Source: Actinomadura terrae
GTDB lineage: Bacteria; Actinomycetota; Actinomycetes; Streptosporangiales; Streptosporangiaceae
Assembly: GCF_022751215.1 (NCBI RefSeq)
Contig: NZ_JAICDG010000002.1
Location: 682,001-746,000 of the forward strand
Direction: 5' to 3'
Length of the DNA: 64,000 bases
Shown piece after piece: positions 53,011 to 61,891 of the stretch; the first letter of the stretch is position 1, and each line of letters begins with the position of its first letter. The notes under the pieces were generated by a model that saw only the letters and a list, made by a program, of their open reading frames with translations, searched no databases and had not been told where the DNA came from. A program made the position numbers and the translations under genes.

Positions 53011-53150
53011 GTCACGCGGGCGCGCTAGCTGAGCGGTGGGGCCGAAGCCGAAGGCGAGGCCCCGCCGCGAAGATCGCGAAGCGATCCGCGCCCGCAAAGG
53101 CACGGTCACGGCCGCGAGCCGCCAGGCGAGCGGCCGTGGGCCGGGACTTA
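53011..53150 (-). repeat. Copy B of the structured element, in the ugd 3' end
   Basis: Same orientation as copy A relative to its host gene: it starts three bases after the TAA of the UDP-glucose dehydrogenase gene. Helices: GCGGGCGCG (53016-53024)/CGCGCCCGC (53087-53095), a CGGTGGGGCC/GGCCCCGCCG arm, GATCGC-GAA-GCGATC, and CACGGCCGC/GCGGCCGTG where copy A has CACGTCCC/GGGGCGTG. Pairing is kept although both strands of the last helix differ. Confidence 0.8.
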
Positions 53151-53153
53151 AAA

Positions 53154-54488
53154 TTAAGGTCTGCCGAGGGCGCGGTAGTTCCAGCCGGCGGCGCGCCAGC
53201 GTTCGGGGTCCAGGGCGTTGCGGCCGTCGACGATGTTGCGTTCGCTGACCGCCTCGGCCAGCGCGTCCGGTTCCATGTCGCGGAACTCGGCCCACTCGGT
53301 CAGCAGCAGGACGACGTGCGCGCCGGCCGCCGCCGCCAGCGCCGACTCGCCGAAGTCCAGGGACGGGTGGGCGCGGCGGGCGTTGGGCATGGCCTGCGGG
53401 TCGTAGACGGTGACCTTGCCGCCCTGCGCGCGGATGGAGGCGGCCACGTCCAGCGCGGGGGAGTCGCGGACGTCGTCGGAGTTCGGCTTGAACGCGGCGC
53501 CGAGGACGCCGACGGTCCGGCCGATGAACGAGCCGCCGAGCTGCTGGCGGGCGAGGTCCACCATGCGGATGCGGCGGCGGATGTTGATCTCGTCCACCTC
53601 GCGGAGGAACGTGAGCGCCTGGTCGGCGCCGAGCTCGCCCGCGCGGGCCATGAACGCGCGGATGTCCTTGGGCAGGCAGCCGCCGCCGAAGCCGAGGCCG
53701 GGGCCGAGGAACCGGCCGCCGATCCGGTCGTCGAAGGAGAGCGCCTGTGAGAGCTTCGTCACATCGGCGTGCGCGGCCTCGCAGACCTCGGCCATCGCGT
53801 TGATGAAGGAGATCTTGGTGGCGAGGAACGCGTTCGCCGACACCTTCACGAGCTCGGCGGTCGGGAAGTCGGCGACCACGAGCGGGGTGCCCGCCGCCAG
53901 CGTGTTCGCGTAGACCTCGCGCAGCACCTTCTCGGCGTGCTCGGCGGCGCCCTGCTCGGCGGGGAGGCCGATCACGATCCGGTCGGGGCTCAGCGTGTCG
54001 TTGACCGCGAACCCCTCGCGCAGGAACTCGGGGTTCCAGGCCAGCACGGCGTCGCCGCCGACGGGCGCGAGCCGCGCCAGGGCGGCCCCGAGCCGCGCGG
54101 CCGTCCCGACCGGGACCGTGGACTTGCCGACGACCAGGCAGGGCCGGTGCAGCAGCGGCGCCAGCGCGTCGACCGCCGCGTCCACGTAGGTCAGGTCGGC
54201 GGCGTACTCGCCCGACTTCTGCGGGGTGCCGACGCAGAGGAAGTGCACGTCGCCGAACTCGGCGGCCTCCGCGTAGGACGTGGTGAAGCACAGCCGCCCG
54301 CTCTCCAGGCCCCGGCGCAGCACCGGTTCCAGGCCGGGCTCGAAGAAGGGCAGGTCACCGGCCGCGAGCCGGGCGACCTTCCGCTCGTCGGTGTCCAGGC
54401 CGAGGACCTCGAAGCCGAGGTCCGCCATACAGGCGGCGTGCGTGGCGCCGAGGTAACCGGTTCCGATGACCGTCAGCCGGTGGGCCAA
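53154..54488 (-). CDS. ugd: UDP-glucose 6-dehydrogenase
   Basis: 444 residues. It oxidises UDP-glucose to UDP-glucuronate for envelope polysaccharides. VIGTGYLGATHAACMADLGFEV is the NAD site; GTPQKSGEYAADLTYV, NPEFLREGFAVNDTLSPDRIV and GFGGGCLPKD with catalytic Cys271 are present, followed by LGAAFKPNSDDVRDSPAL. Start is TTG 54488, set by GAGGAG six bases upstream; TTG is rare. Neighbouring GtrA, LCP and glycosyltransferase genes fit an envelope role. Confidence 0.95.
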   Translation of the reverse strand: MAHRLTVIGTGYLGATHAACMADLGFEVLGLDTDERKVARLAAGDLPFFEPGLEPVLRRGLESGRLCFTTSYAEAAEFGDVHFLCVGTPQKSGEYAADLTYVDAAVDALAPLLHRPCLVVGKSTVPVGTAARLGAALARLAPVGGDAVLAWNPEFLREGFAVNDTLSPDRIVIGLPAEQGAAEHAEKVLREVYANTLAAGTPLVVADFPTAELVKVSANAFLATKISFINAMAEVCEAAHADVTKLSQALSFDDRIGGRFLGPGLGFGGGCLPKDIRAFMARAGELGADQALTFLREVDEINIRRRIRMVDLARQQLGGSFIGRTVGVLGAAFKPNSDDVRDSPALDVAASIRAQGGKVTVYDPQAMPNARRAHPSLDFGESALAAAAGAHVVLLLTEWAEFRDMEPDALAEAVSERNIVDGRNALDPERWRAAGWNYRALGRP

Positions 54489-54644
54489 GGCGGGCTCCTC
54501 TCGGTTCGCCGCCGCCGCGGGGTCTCCGCGGGAGGGGATGGCGGGCGGCGTGGGCGGGGGGTTCGTACACGATGCGCGTGTCCGAAATCCTACGGGGTAC
54601 GGGCGCGGACGTGCTGGCGGTGGGTGACCGCCCGTTCACGTGGG

Positions 54645-54676
54645 CGCGCCCCCGTCCGGCACCGGACGGGGGCGCG
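54645..54676 (-). terminator. Long GC hairpin after the lipoprotein gene
   Basis: CGCGCCCCCGTCCGG and CCGGACGGGGGCGCG are perfect complements of 15 bp with only CA between them. It begins 17 bases beyond the stop of the gene ending at 54694 and precedes ugd. Confidence 0.75.
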
Positions 54677-54693
54677 GCCATGCCTCCCGGGCG

Positions 54694-55200
54694 TCAGTCG
54701 TGGGAGACCTGCAAGATGACCCTGCCGTTCGGGCCCTGGCGCGAGTTCAGCCTGACGTGGTTGAACACCGAGGTCATGCCGGTGGTGCTCGATCCGGTCA
54801 GCATGTGCGTGGCGCTCGTCTTCGAGCCCTTGTTCCGCACGGTGAAGGTGACCTGGCTCCCCCTGATCCTGACGCCGATCGAGTCGGCGCCGTACCTGCC
54901 GTCCAGCGGGATCTCCTGGCCGTCGCCGACCTCCACCTCGCAGGAGGCGTCCAGACAGGCGCCGAGGTCGGTGCCGTCCTTGGCCGCGGACGCGGGCTTC
55001 GGCTTGGCTTTCGGCTTGGCCTTGGGCTTGGCCGGGCCCGCCTCCGGCGAGTCCGGTTCGGGCTGGGCGGCCGGCGCGTCCACCACGGGATGGCCCCCGG
55101 GGGTCGGCGCGGCCGCGGCGAGATGGACGTCGCTGCCGCAGCCCGTGAGGGCCAGCGCGGCGGCGGATGTGGTGAGCAGGACGAGAACCCTTGCCGACAT
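54694..55200 (-). CDS. Small lipoprotein with Lys-Pro linker
   Basis: 168 residues from ATG 55200 (CAGGAGA upstream). Lipobox LTGC (Cys21). A Pro-rich linker with KPKAKPKAKPKP repeats suggests wall contact. The C-terminal domain (about 85-168) has strands with a Cys pair (GACLDASCEVEVGDGQEIPLD, then VTFTVRNKG). I do not recognise a family. Function unknown; anchored in the envelope. Confidence 0.7.
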   Translation of the reverse strand: MSARVLVLLTTSAAALALTGCGSDVHLAAAAPTPGGHPVVDAPAAQPEPDSPEAGPAKPKAKPKAKPKPASAAKDGTDLGACLDASCEVEVGDGQEIPLDGRYGADSIGVRIRGSQVTFTVRNKGSKTSATHMLTGSSTTGMTSVFNHVRLNSRQGPNGRVILQVSHD

Positions 55201-55299
55201 GCTGTGTGTCTCCTGACGGTCGCACGTGACTTCGCTCTGCCTGCCTATCATCACGGAGAGTAATCACTCAAGGATGGCCAGGTCAGGGCGGGTCGCGGC

Positions 55300-56088
55300 T
55301 CAGACCGGAGGAAGCTCGTCTACCAGGAGGGTTTGCAGGACGCGCCCGATGTCGCCGTCGCGGTCGGCGAGCGTGGCCTCGCAGAGCGCGCTGCCCCGCG
55401 CGCTGGTGTGCAGCGCGGCGTCCATGCACAGCCACTCGCCGACCGGGTCGCGGTGCAGCGCGACGGTCAGGTCGGTGTTGATGATCAGCCACTTGGCGAG
55501 GTCGAGCTGGCTGCCGACGCCGGACGCGCTGTCGGCCAGCACGAGCGCCCGGACGAGCGGCCTGTCGGCCTCGCCCGCGACCAGCGGGACGCGCTGCCGC
55601 GCCCAGACGGTGCCGGGCCCGGGGCGTCCGAGGGCGCCCTTGACGACGCGCCATTCCATCGCCGACAGGTAGCCGTCCAGATGGGCGCTCTCCCACGCCT
55701 CCAGCGGCGGGGTCGTGTCCGGCATGGGAGGCGGCGCGGGCGTGTGCCGCACCGAGGGGAGGCGTTCCGGCGCGGCGAGGATGCGCCAGGCGGTGGCACG
55801 TGCCACCGGCCGTCCGGCGTGCGTCATCTCCGCTTCGAGCAGCGTCACCCGCCGTCCCGGACGGACGACCCGCGCCGTCACCGCCACCTCCGCCACCGGA
55901 ACCGGCCCGAGGATCTCCAGCGTCACCCGCGCCACCCGTGTGCCGGGCACCGGTTCGTGTCGTTCGAGGACGCGTCCGAACAGGCCCGCGACCGGCCCGG
56001 CGTGCTGCGCGTCCGGCGACCAGGGGCCCGCCGTCGCCGGGGTGCTCGCGAACAGCCCGCCGCCGAGCGGCCGGTAGAACGCCTCCAC
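55300..56088 (-). CDS. Acyl-CoA thioesterase-like protein
   Basis: 262 residues, GTG 56088 with GGGAGG close upstream. Two hot-dog repeats: AGPVAGLFGRVLERH and VTLEILGPVPVAEV in the first, LVRALVLADSASGVGSQLD and INTDLTVALHRDPVGEWLCMDA in the second. This is the double-hot-dog acyl-CoA thioesterase layout (TesB/4HBT_3-like). Substrate length unknown. It stands alone. Confidence 0.85.
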   Translation of the reverse strand: MEAFYRPLGGGLFASTPATAGPWSPDAQHAGPVAGLFGRVLERHEPVPGTRVARVTLEILGPVPVAEVAVTARVVRPGRRVTLLEAEMTHAGRPVARATAWRILAAPERLPSVRHTPAPPPMPDTTPPLEAWESAHLDGYLSAMEWRVVKGALGRPGPGTVWARQRVPLVAGEADRPLVRALVLADSASGVGSQLDLAKWLIINTDLTVALHRDPVGEWLCMDAALHTSARGSALCEATLADRDGDIGRVLQTLLVDELPPV

Positions 56089-56151
56089 AGGACCTCCCTC
56101 GCTGCTAGAACCGCATTCTAGGCAGGTCCGGGTGCGGAGGGCGCCGTGCCG

Positions 56152-57837
56152 TCAGTCGCAGAGCTTCTGGGTCGCCGTGCCGGTCTCCACCGACGGGTCG
56201 CCCGACGAGCCGCCGGACGGGGACGGGCTCGCCGACGCGCCGGTCACCTTGACCTTCTTCACGCCGTCCCAGTCGGCGCCGACCAGCACCTGGAGGCGGC
56301 TCCCGAGCGTGGAGACCTTCTTCAGCCGCGCCCCCGGGATCGCGGCGGCGAGGGTCTTGGCCGAGTCCTCGCGGGACGGGCCGTACTGGATCTGCGTCGT
56401 CTGGAGCCCGCGCCGCGCCACGCCCGGCACGACCGTCGCGTGGAAGCCGGCCTTGTTCAGCTGCCCGCCCGCGCGGGTCGCGAGCCCCCGCGTGCCGATC
56501 GCGTTGAGGACGCGCACCTGGATCTCCTCCGGCGGCACGGTCAGCTCCTCGCCCGGCTGCTTCGTCGTCGGGGTCGTGCTGGGCTTCGGCTTCGGGGTCT
56601 CCTTGGCCAGCGCCTTGTCGCGCCGGATGCGGGTGAACAGGTCCCGCGCGCGGCGCTCGTCCCACTGGACGGTGGACTGCGGGGTCGGCGCGTTCCACAG
56701 CACCGCGTTGTAGTCGGGGTTGGCCAGCGGCACCTTCGCGAACGTCAGCCGGTCGGTCGAGAGGTCCTTCATCTGGTTGGCGAGCTTCGGCAGGTTCTTG
56801 GCGAGCTTCGGGTCGACGCGCAGCGACTTCAGCGCCGCGTTCAGGAACCGCGTCGACTTCACCGGGTCGCTCAGCGTCTTGGACGAGAGCGCCTGCTTCA
56901 TCATCTGCGCCATGAACTGCTGCTGCCGGTCGATGCGCCCGAGGTCGCTGCCGCCGGTCAGCGTGTAGCGGGCGCGGGCGAACCCGAGCGCCTTCAGGCC
57001 GTCCACGTGCGACTTGCCCGCCGGGAGCTTCAGCCCGCTCTTGGCGTCGTCGATCGGCTGCTCGGCGCAGATGTCCACGCCGCCGAGCGCGTCCACCATG
57101 TTGACGAAGCCGTAGAAGTTGACCTCGACGTAGTGGTCGATGGACACGCCGGTGGCCCGCTTGATCGTGTCCACGGTCAGGTCGGGTCCGCCGAACTGGT
57201 ACGCCCAGGTCAGCTTGCCCGGACGGGACGGGACCCGCGTCCCCTTCGCGCCCTCCGAGCCGTTCGAGTCGTGCGCGGGGATCGTGACGTAGGAGTCGCG
57301 CGGCAGGTTCACGATCGACACGTCGTCGTGGTCGCGGGAGATGTGCAGCAGCATCATCGTGTCGGACCGCTCGCCCGGTTCGTGCCCGAGCTTGGCCGCC
57401 CGCTGCTGCTCGCGGGTCAGGCCCTCGCGCCGGTCGACGCCCGCCACGAGGATCGTCATCGCGCCCTTCGGCGCGTCCTTGCCCTTGCCGAGCCCGCCGA
57501 CCGACACCTTGTCGATCGCGCCGGTCACGTAGTTCTGGAACGCCCACGCGCCGCCGGCGGTCAGCAGCACGAACGCCGACATCGTCCCGGTGACCATCAG
57601 GAACCGGCGCTGCCGCCGGGCGCTCACCGCCGCGCGCGGGCTGAGTCCCGGCCCCGGACGGCGCGGCCCGCGGCCCTCCACCGGCACCCTCGGGGCGGGC
57701 ATGCCCTCGATGGTCACGCCCTCGATGTCGCCGTCGTCGCCGGACGCCGCACCCTCCGCCGCACCCCCCGGCCGGGGCCGGAAGTAGTGTTCCAGCGGGT
57801 CGGAGTCGCCCCGACCTGAGTCGTGCCCGTCTGCCAT
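56152..57837 (-). CDS. LytR-CpsA-Psr (LCP) ligase with LytR_C domain
   Basis: 561 residues. Cytoplasmic N-terminus of ~95 residues, one membrane helix (about 97-118), then the LCP domain: DTMMLLHISRDHDDVSIVNLPRDSYV (catalytic Arg region), INVVDALGGVD-like VNMVDALGGVDIC, ARARYTLTGGSDLGRIDRQQQF. A LytR_C domain (about 425-535, QVRVLNAIGTRGLATRAGGQL) ends with a Ser/Thr/Pro stretch. LCP enzymes move undecaprenyl-linked glycans onto peptidoglycan. It is divergent from a glycosyltransferase gene; wall-polymer attachment is likely, and the polymer is unknown. Confidence 0.93.
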   Translation of the reverse strand: MADGHDSGRGDSDPLEHYFRPRPGGAAEGAASGDDGDIEGVTIEGMPAPRVPVEGRGPRRPGPGLSPRAAVSARRQRRFLMVTGTMSAFVLLTAGGAWAFQNYVTGAIDKVSVGGLGKGKDAPKGAMTILVAGVDRREGLTREQQRAAKLGHEPGERSDTMMLLHISRDHDDVSIVNLPRDSYVTIPAHDSNGSEGAKGTRVPSRPGKLTWAYQFGGPDLTVDTIKRATGVSIDHYVEVNFYGFVNMVDALGGVDICAEQPIDDAKSGLKLPAGKSHVDGLKALGFARARYTLTGGSDLGRIDRQQQFMAQMMKQALSSKTLSDPVKSTRFLNAALKSLRVDPKLAKNLPKLANQMKDLSTDRLTFAKVPLANPDYNAVLWNAPTPQSTVQWDERRARDLFTRIRRDKALAKETPKPKPSTTPTTKQPGEELTVPPEEIQVRVLNAIGTRGLATRAGGQLNKAGFHATVVPGVARRGLQTTQIQYGPSREDSAKTLAAAIPGARLKKVSTLGSRLQVLVGADWDGVKKVKVTGASASPSPSGGSSGDPSVETGTATQKLCD

Positions 57838-58087
57838 GCGGCCGCCGCCTCCCCAGGGACATCCCGTCCAGCGCGTATCGACGCGAGTGCTCCCCACTCT
57901 AAAGTGGGAGACACCCGTCCGATGGCTACCTGGAGCTCGTGTCCTTGCAGTAACGTGGCGCCGACTTGACCACACCCGGCGGCCCGCACGTGATCCTGGG
58001 TGGCGTGGGCCGCGTCAGGCAAGCCAGCGAGAGAGAGGAAGGGGGGCCTCCTCCGGCCGGTAGGTCGAGGTGCGTCCGCGAGCCCAT

Positions 58088-59176
58088 ATGAACCCGTCTC
58101 CCCACGCCAAGCAGGCCCAGCAGACCGGAGCGCGGCCGGAACCGGAGCCGCAGCCGCGTGCCGCCGCCGGTGAGCGCACGTGGCCGGCCGTGTCGGTGGT
58201 GATGCCGGTGCTCAACGAGCAGCGCCACCTGACCGACGCCGTCCGGCGCATCCTCACCCAGGACTATCCCGGCGAGCTGGAGCTCGTGCTGGCGATCGGC
58301 CCCTCGCGCGACCGTACCGAGGAGATCGCGCGCGGGCTGGCCGGGGAGGACGCCCGCATCGTCGTGGTCGCGAACCCGACCGGGCGGACGCCGCAGGGCC
58401 TCAACATCGCGATCAAGGCCTCGCAGTACTCGATCATCGTCCGGGTGGACGGGCACTCGCTGCTGCCGGCCGACTACGTCCGCGCGGCGGTCGAGACGAT
58501 GGAGGAGTCCGGCGCCGACAACGTGGGCGGGATCATGGCCGCCGAGGGCGTCACCCCGTTCGAGAAGGCCGTCGCGCGCGCGATGACCTCCAAGCTCGGC
58601 GTCGGCAACGCCCGCTTCCACACCGGCGGCGAGGCGGGCGAGGTCGAGACCGTCTACCTCGGGACGTTCCGCCGCAGCGCCCTGGAGCGGGTCGGCGGCT
58701 ACGACGAGACCTTCACCCGCGCGCAGGACTGGGAGATGAACCACCGCATCCGGCAGAGCGGCGGGCGGATCTTCTTCACCCCCCGGATGCGCGTCACCTA
58801 CCGCCCCCGGCCCAACCTGCGGGCCCTCGCCAAGCAGTACTTCCACACCGGACGCTGGCGCCGCGTCGTCGGCCGCGAGCACCAGGGCACGCTGAACCTG
58901 CGCTACCTCGCGCCGCCGATCGCCGTGCTGGCGATCACCGCGGGCGTGGTCGCGGGCGCGGCGGGCTTCTGGCCGGGCTGGATCCTGCCCGGCGGCTACG
59001 CGGCGGCGATGGTCGCGGGCGCCGCCGTCGAGGGGCGCGGGCTGCCGGTGTCGGCGTGGATCCGGCTTCCGCTGGTCTTCGCGACCATGCACCTCACGTG
59101 GGGTGTCGGCTTCCTCACCAGCCCGCCCGGTCTCGGCCAGCCGACTCCGGCCAAACCCGGAGAAGCCGTCCGATAG
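58088..59176 (+). CDS. Family 2 glycosyltransferase (ExoA-like)
   Basis: 362 residues from ATG 58088; GTG 58070 is possible. GT-A domain: VSVVMPVLNEQRHLTDAV, VRVDGHSLLPADYV (DxD-like Asp), YDETFTRAQDWEMNHRIRQSGG (catalytic Asp-Trp-Glu). Two or three membrane helices at the C-terminus (about 275-345). Similar to ExoA-type enzymes for exported polysaccharide. Acceptor unknown. Confidence 0.9.
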   Translation: MNPSPHAKQAQQTGARPEPEPQPRAAAGERTWPAVSVVMPVLNEQRHLTDAVRRILTQDYPGELELVLAIGPSRDRTEEIARGLAGEDARIVVVANPTGRTPQGLNIAIKASQYSIIVRVDGHSLLPADYVRAAVETMEESGADNVGGIMAAEGVTPFEKAVARAMTSKLGVGNARFHTGGEAGEVETVYLGTFRRSALERVGGYDETFTRAQDWEMNHRIRQSGGRIFFTPRMRVTYRPRPNLRALAKQYFHTGRWRRVVGREHQGTLNLRYLAPPIAVLAITAGVVAGAAGFWPGWILPGGYAAAMVAGAAVEGRGLPVSAWIRLPLVFATMHLTWGVGFLTSPPGLGQPTPAKPGEAVR

Positions 59177-59269
59177 CGGGCACACCTCACCTCCCCTGAA
59201 CCCCCGTGCGCTCAGGTACGTCTGAGGGTTAGGTTGGCGGTCATGCCGCCAACCCACGAGGAGGTGGGC

Positions 59270-60106
59270 ATGTCCAACGGCGCACGTCACGCGATCGGCG
59301 TCTTGATCGGACTGATCGTCACTCCGCTGGTGGCAGCGGCCCTGATGTACGGGACCCAGAAGCTCGGCATGAGCGTCCGGGTCTCGATCGCGAACTACCG
59401 CTCCGAGGGCGGGAGCGACAAGTGGGTCGGGGCGGCGCTGCTGATCGCGGCCGCGGCCGCCCTCGGCGTGTCGGCGGGGTCGCGGCTCTCGCCGCTCGCC
59501 TCGCTCGTCCCCGGCCTCGCCTTCGCCTCCGTCGGCGCGCTGTGGGTCCTGGCGCCCAGTTGGGCGGCGGAGCACACCTTGCGCGACTCCCTTCCCGACC
59601 GGCTCGCGATGGGGTACCTGACGCTGGCGCCCTACGGCGGCTTCCTGATCATCGGGACGCTGCTGATCGCGGCGTCCCTCGCACCGTCCCGCTGGGCGGC
59701 GAGGAGCACCGCCGGTGCGGCGGCGCGCTTCGGCGGGCCGCCGCCCGCGCCGATGGGCCCGCCCCCGGCACGTCCGATGTCCGCCCCGATGGGCAACCAG
59801 ATGGCGCCTCCGCCTCCGCTGGGCGCGCCGCCCGCGCCGGGCCACGCGGCTCCTCCAGGACGTCTCGCGCAGGACCCGGCGCCGTGGCAGTCGCCGAGCG
59901 GCCCCTACGGCCATCCCGCCCCCGGGGCCTCGGGGGCGCCGGGCAACTCGCCCAGCCCGTTCGCGCCGCCGCCCGTCCAGCCGCCGCAGTCGCAGCCGCC
60001 GAAGCCGTCGTCGTCGCAGGAGGGTTCCGGCGAGGGCGTCGGCGAGTGGACGCAGATGTACGGCGGCGACGACCTGCGCGGCGAGGGCAGGGATCGACCG
60101 TCCTGA
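59270..60106 (+). CDS. Four-helix membrane protein with Pro-rich tail
   Basis: 278 residues; GAGGAGG six bases before ATG 59270 decides the start. Helices near 7-30, 52-68, 73-92 and 115-136, then a ~130-residue Pro/Ala/Gly/Gln-rich tail ending EGVGEWTQMYGGDDLRGEG. A common layout in actinomycete proteins of unknown function; the acidic C-terminal motif is reminiscent of other actinomycete tails. No family assigned. Confidence 0.75.
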   Translation: MSNGARHAIGVLIGLIVTPLVAAALMYGTQKLGMSVRVSIANYRSEGGSDKWVGAALLIAAAAALGVSAGSRLSPLASLVPGLAFASVGALWVLAPSWAAEHTLRDSLPDRLAMGYLTLAPYGGFLIIGTLLIAASLAPSRWAARSTAGAAARFGGPPPAPMGPPPARPMSAPMGNQMAPPPPLGAPPAPGHAAPPGRLAQDPAPWQSPSGPYGHPAPGASGAPGNSPSPFAPPPVQPPQSQPPKPSSSQEGSGEGVGEWTQMYGGDDLRGEGRDRPS

Positions 60107-60124
60107 GCCGGCGTTCGCAGAGGC

Positions 60125-60877
60125 TCAGCGCACGGCGGCGAGCACTCCCGGGACGTCGTTGACGACCATCGCGTCGACCCCGGCGGCCTTGTAGTCGGGC
60201 GCGCGCTCGGCGGACGGGCACCAGACGACGACGTCCAGCCCGGCCTTGTGGGCCTGCTCGACGCAGCGCTCCAGCGGGCGCAGCCGCGTGTCGGGATGCT
60301 CGAACCCGCACGACCCGGTGTGCGGCGCGACGGCCTGGAGCCCGAGGCCCGCCGCCGCCGGGACGGCGTGCCACAGCGGGAACCGCAGCCAGGTCAGCAG
60401 CCCCAGCGGGACGCCCGGCAGCTCGTCGCGCAGGAACACCAGCAGCGACGGGTCGAACGAGGTCACCAGCAGCCGGCGGCGCCGCGCCTCGCGCCGCAGC
60501 ACGGGCAGCAGCAGCGCGCCGGTACGCCGGGACGGGTCGTCGGTCGCGTCCTCCAGGACGGTCTTGACGTCGACGTCCACGGCGACCTCGGCGGGCAGCC
60601 CGTCGAAGATCTCCTCCAGCGTCGGGAGCCCGGTGGCGGCGGCGGGCAGGTCGATCACGTGGTCGCCGTCCGCGGTCGTCGGGTCGTGCCGCAGGACGAG
60701 CCGGTCGTCGGCGGTGCGGGTCACGTCGATCTCGACCCACGGCGCCCCCGCCTCGGCGGCCGCGAGCATCGAGGCCAGCGTGTTCTCCGCGACCGGCGGG
60801 CCGCCGCCGGGCGGGGTGAGCGTGCCCGAGCCGAGGCCGCGATGCCCGATGACGGCGGGCGCGTGCTCGAAGATCAC
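60125..60877 (-). CDS. Glycerophosphodiester phosphodiesterase
   Basis: 250 residues, GTG 60877. GDPD TIM barrel: VIGHRGLGSG (His pair), ENTLASMLAAAEAGAPWVEIDVTRTADDRLVLRHDPTT (Glu, Asp and His of the active site), VDVDVKT. The enzyme cuts glycerophosphodiesters into glycerol 3-phosphate and alcohol. It is coupled (GTGA) to the upstream cytidylyltransferase gene, which suggests polyol-phosphate metabolism. Confidence 0.92.
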   Translation of the reverse strand: MIFEHAPAVIGHRGLGSGTLTPPGGGPPVAENTLASMLAAAEAGAPWVEIDVTRTADDRLVLRHDPTTADGDHVIDLPAAATGLPTLEEIFDGLPAEVAVDVDVKTVLEDATDDPSRRTGALLLPVLRREARRRRLLVTSFDPSLLVFLRDELPGVPLGLLTWLRFPLWHAVPAAAGLGLQAVAPHTGSCGFEHPDTRLRPLERCVEQAHKAGLDVVVWCPSAERAPDYKAAGVDAMVVNDVPGVLAAVR

Positions 60878-61575
60878 AGGGACTCTCCCGTGGCGAGGTG
60901 TTCGGCGATCACCACGTCCAGCGGACGGGTGACCTTGAGGTTGCGCTCGCTGCCCGCCACGACCCGGATCGGCACGTCCGGCAGGTAGCGGTGGACGATG
61001 CCGCAGTCGTCGGTCGCGCGCAGCCCCGGGTCGGCCAGCGCCAGCTCGTAGCCCTTGCGGATCGTGCCGAGCCGGAACCCCTGCGGCGTCTGGAACCGCA
61101 CGGTCGTGTCGCGCGGCGGCATCGAGGCGACGAGCCCGTCCTCGACCACGACGATCGTGTCGGACGAGGGGACGCCCACCGCGACCGCCTCGTGCCCGTC
61201 CAGCGCGTCCAGCACCCGGTCGATCACGTCGGCGTCCACGAACGGGCGGGCGGCGTCGTGGAACAGCACCCGTGTGTCGTCGGCGCGGCCGTCCAGCAGG
61301 CGGAGCGCGGCGACCGACGAGGCGGTGCGGGTGTCGCCGCCCTCGACGACCGCGCTCACGCGGCGGAACGGCGCCGCGATCGCCGCCGCCTCCCGCAGAT
61401 GCGCCGCCGCCATCACGACGACGACCTCGTCCACCGCCGGATGCGCGTCGAACGCGGCGATCGCGCGCGCGAGGATCGTGCGCCCGCCGACCTCGACCAG
61501 CTGCTTGGGGCGCCCCGCGCCCAGCCGGGCGCCGATCCCCCCGGCGAGTACCACCGCCACCGTCCGCGTCGCCAT
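60874..61575 (-). CDS. IspD/TarI-family cytidylyltransferase
   Basis: 233 residues from ATG 61575 (GGGGTGAG upstream); ATG 61605 is possible. VVLAGGIGARLGAGRPKQLVEVGGRTIL is the CTP site, FHDAARPFVDADVI, RFQTPQGFRL and TDDCGIVH follow, and SERNLKVTRPLDVVIAEHL ends the fold. The family contains IspD (methylerythritol phosphate) and TarI (ribitol 5-phosphate). AGGIGARLG and RPKQL look slightly closer to TarI/Bcs1, and the linked GDPD and envelope genes support CDP-ribitol, but IspD cannot be excluded. Confidence 0.88.
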   Translation of the reverse strand: MATRTVAVVLAGGIGARLGAGRPKQLVEVGGRTILARAIAAFDAHPAVDEVVVVMAAAHLREAAAIAAPFRRVSAVVEGGDTRTASSVAALRLLDGRADDTRVLFHDAARPFVDADVIDRVLDALDGHEAVAVGVPSSDTIVVVEDGLVASMPPRDTTVRFQTPQGFRLGTIRKGYELALADPGLRATDDCGIVHRYLPDVPIRVVAGSERNLKVTRPLDVVIAEHLATGESL

Positions 61576-61891
61576 CTCACCCCGTTCGTCACGACCCGAA
61601 GTCATTCAAGCACTACGCTCAGCGCCCGCGTGCCACGGACCGGACCGCCCGGACGCGCGGGATCGAGTATGGTTACCTCGCCGTGTTGGGGTTTGCGCAG
61701 GGGAACTCGGCGCCCCTGTCCGCGCGCTGGTCGCGATCCGCGCGCCGGACCACCACGACACCGCGTACCGCTCCCGCCCGGGGCCGGGCGCGGGGCGGGT
61801 CCTTCATGCCGGGCTCGGCCGACAGGGCCGAACGCTCCCGGAGGGCCGGACGCGGCGCTGGTGTGACCGTCGACCTGGAGGAAGTAGAAGC
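61576..61891. other. Divergent intergenic region
   Basis: About 315 bp between two cytidylyltransferase genes. It contains a GAGTATGGTTAC stretch (around 61667) that could serve as a -10, and a GGAGGAA ribosome site before 61892. I see no RNA gene or repeat. Confidence 0.5.

Noticed and set aside
55000..55040. Possible simple-sequence repeat in the lipoprotein gene
   Set aside because: The KPKAK pattern is an in-frame protein linker, not an independent DNA repeat element.
61055..61891. Upstream in-frame extension of the LicC-like gene
   Set aside because: The extension is antisense to the IspD/TarI gene; the GGAGGAA before 61892 and the family N-terminus fix the start.
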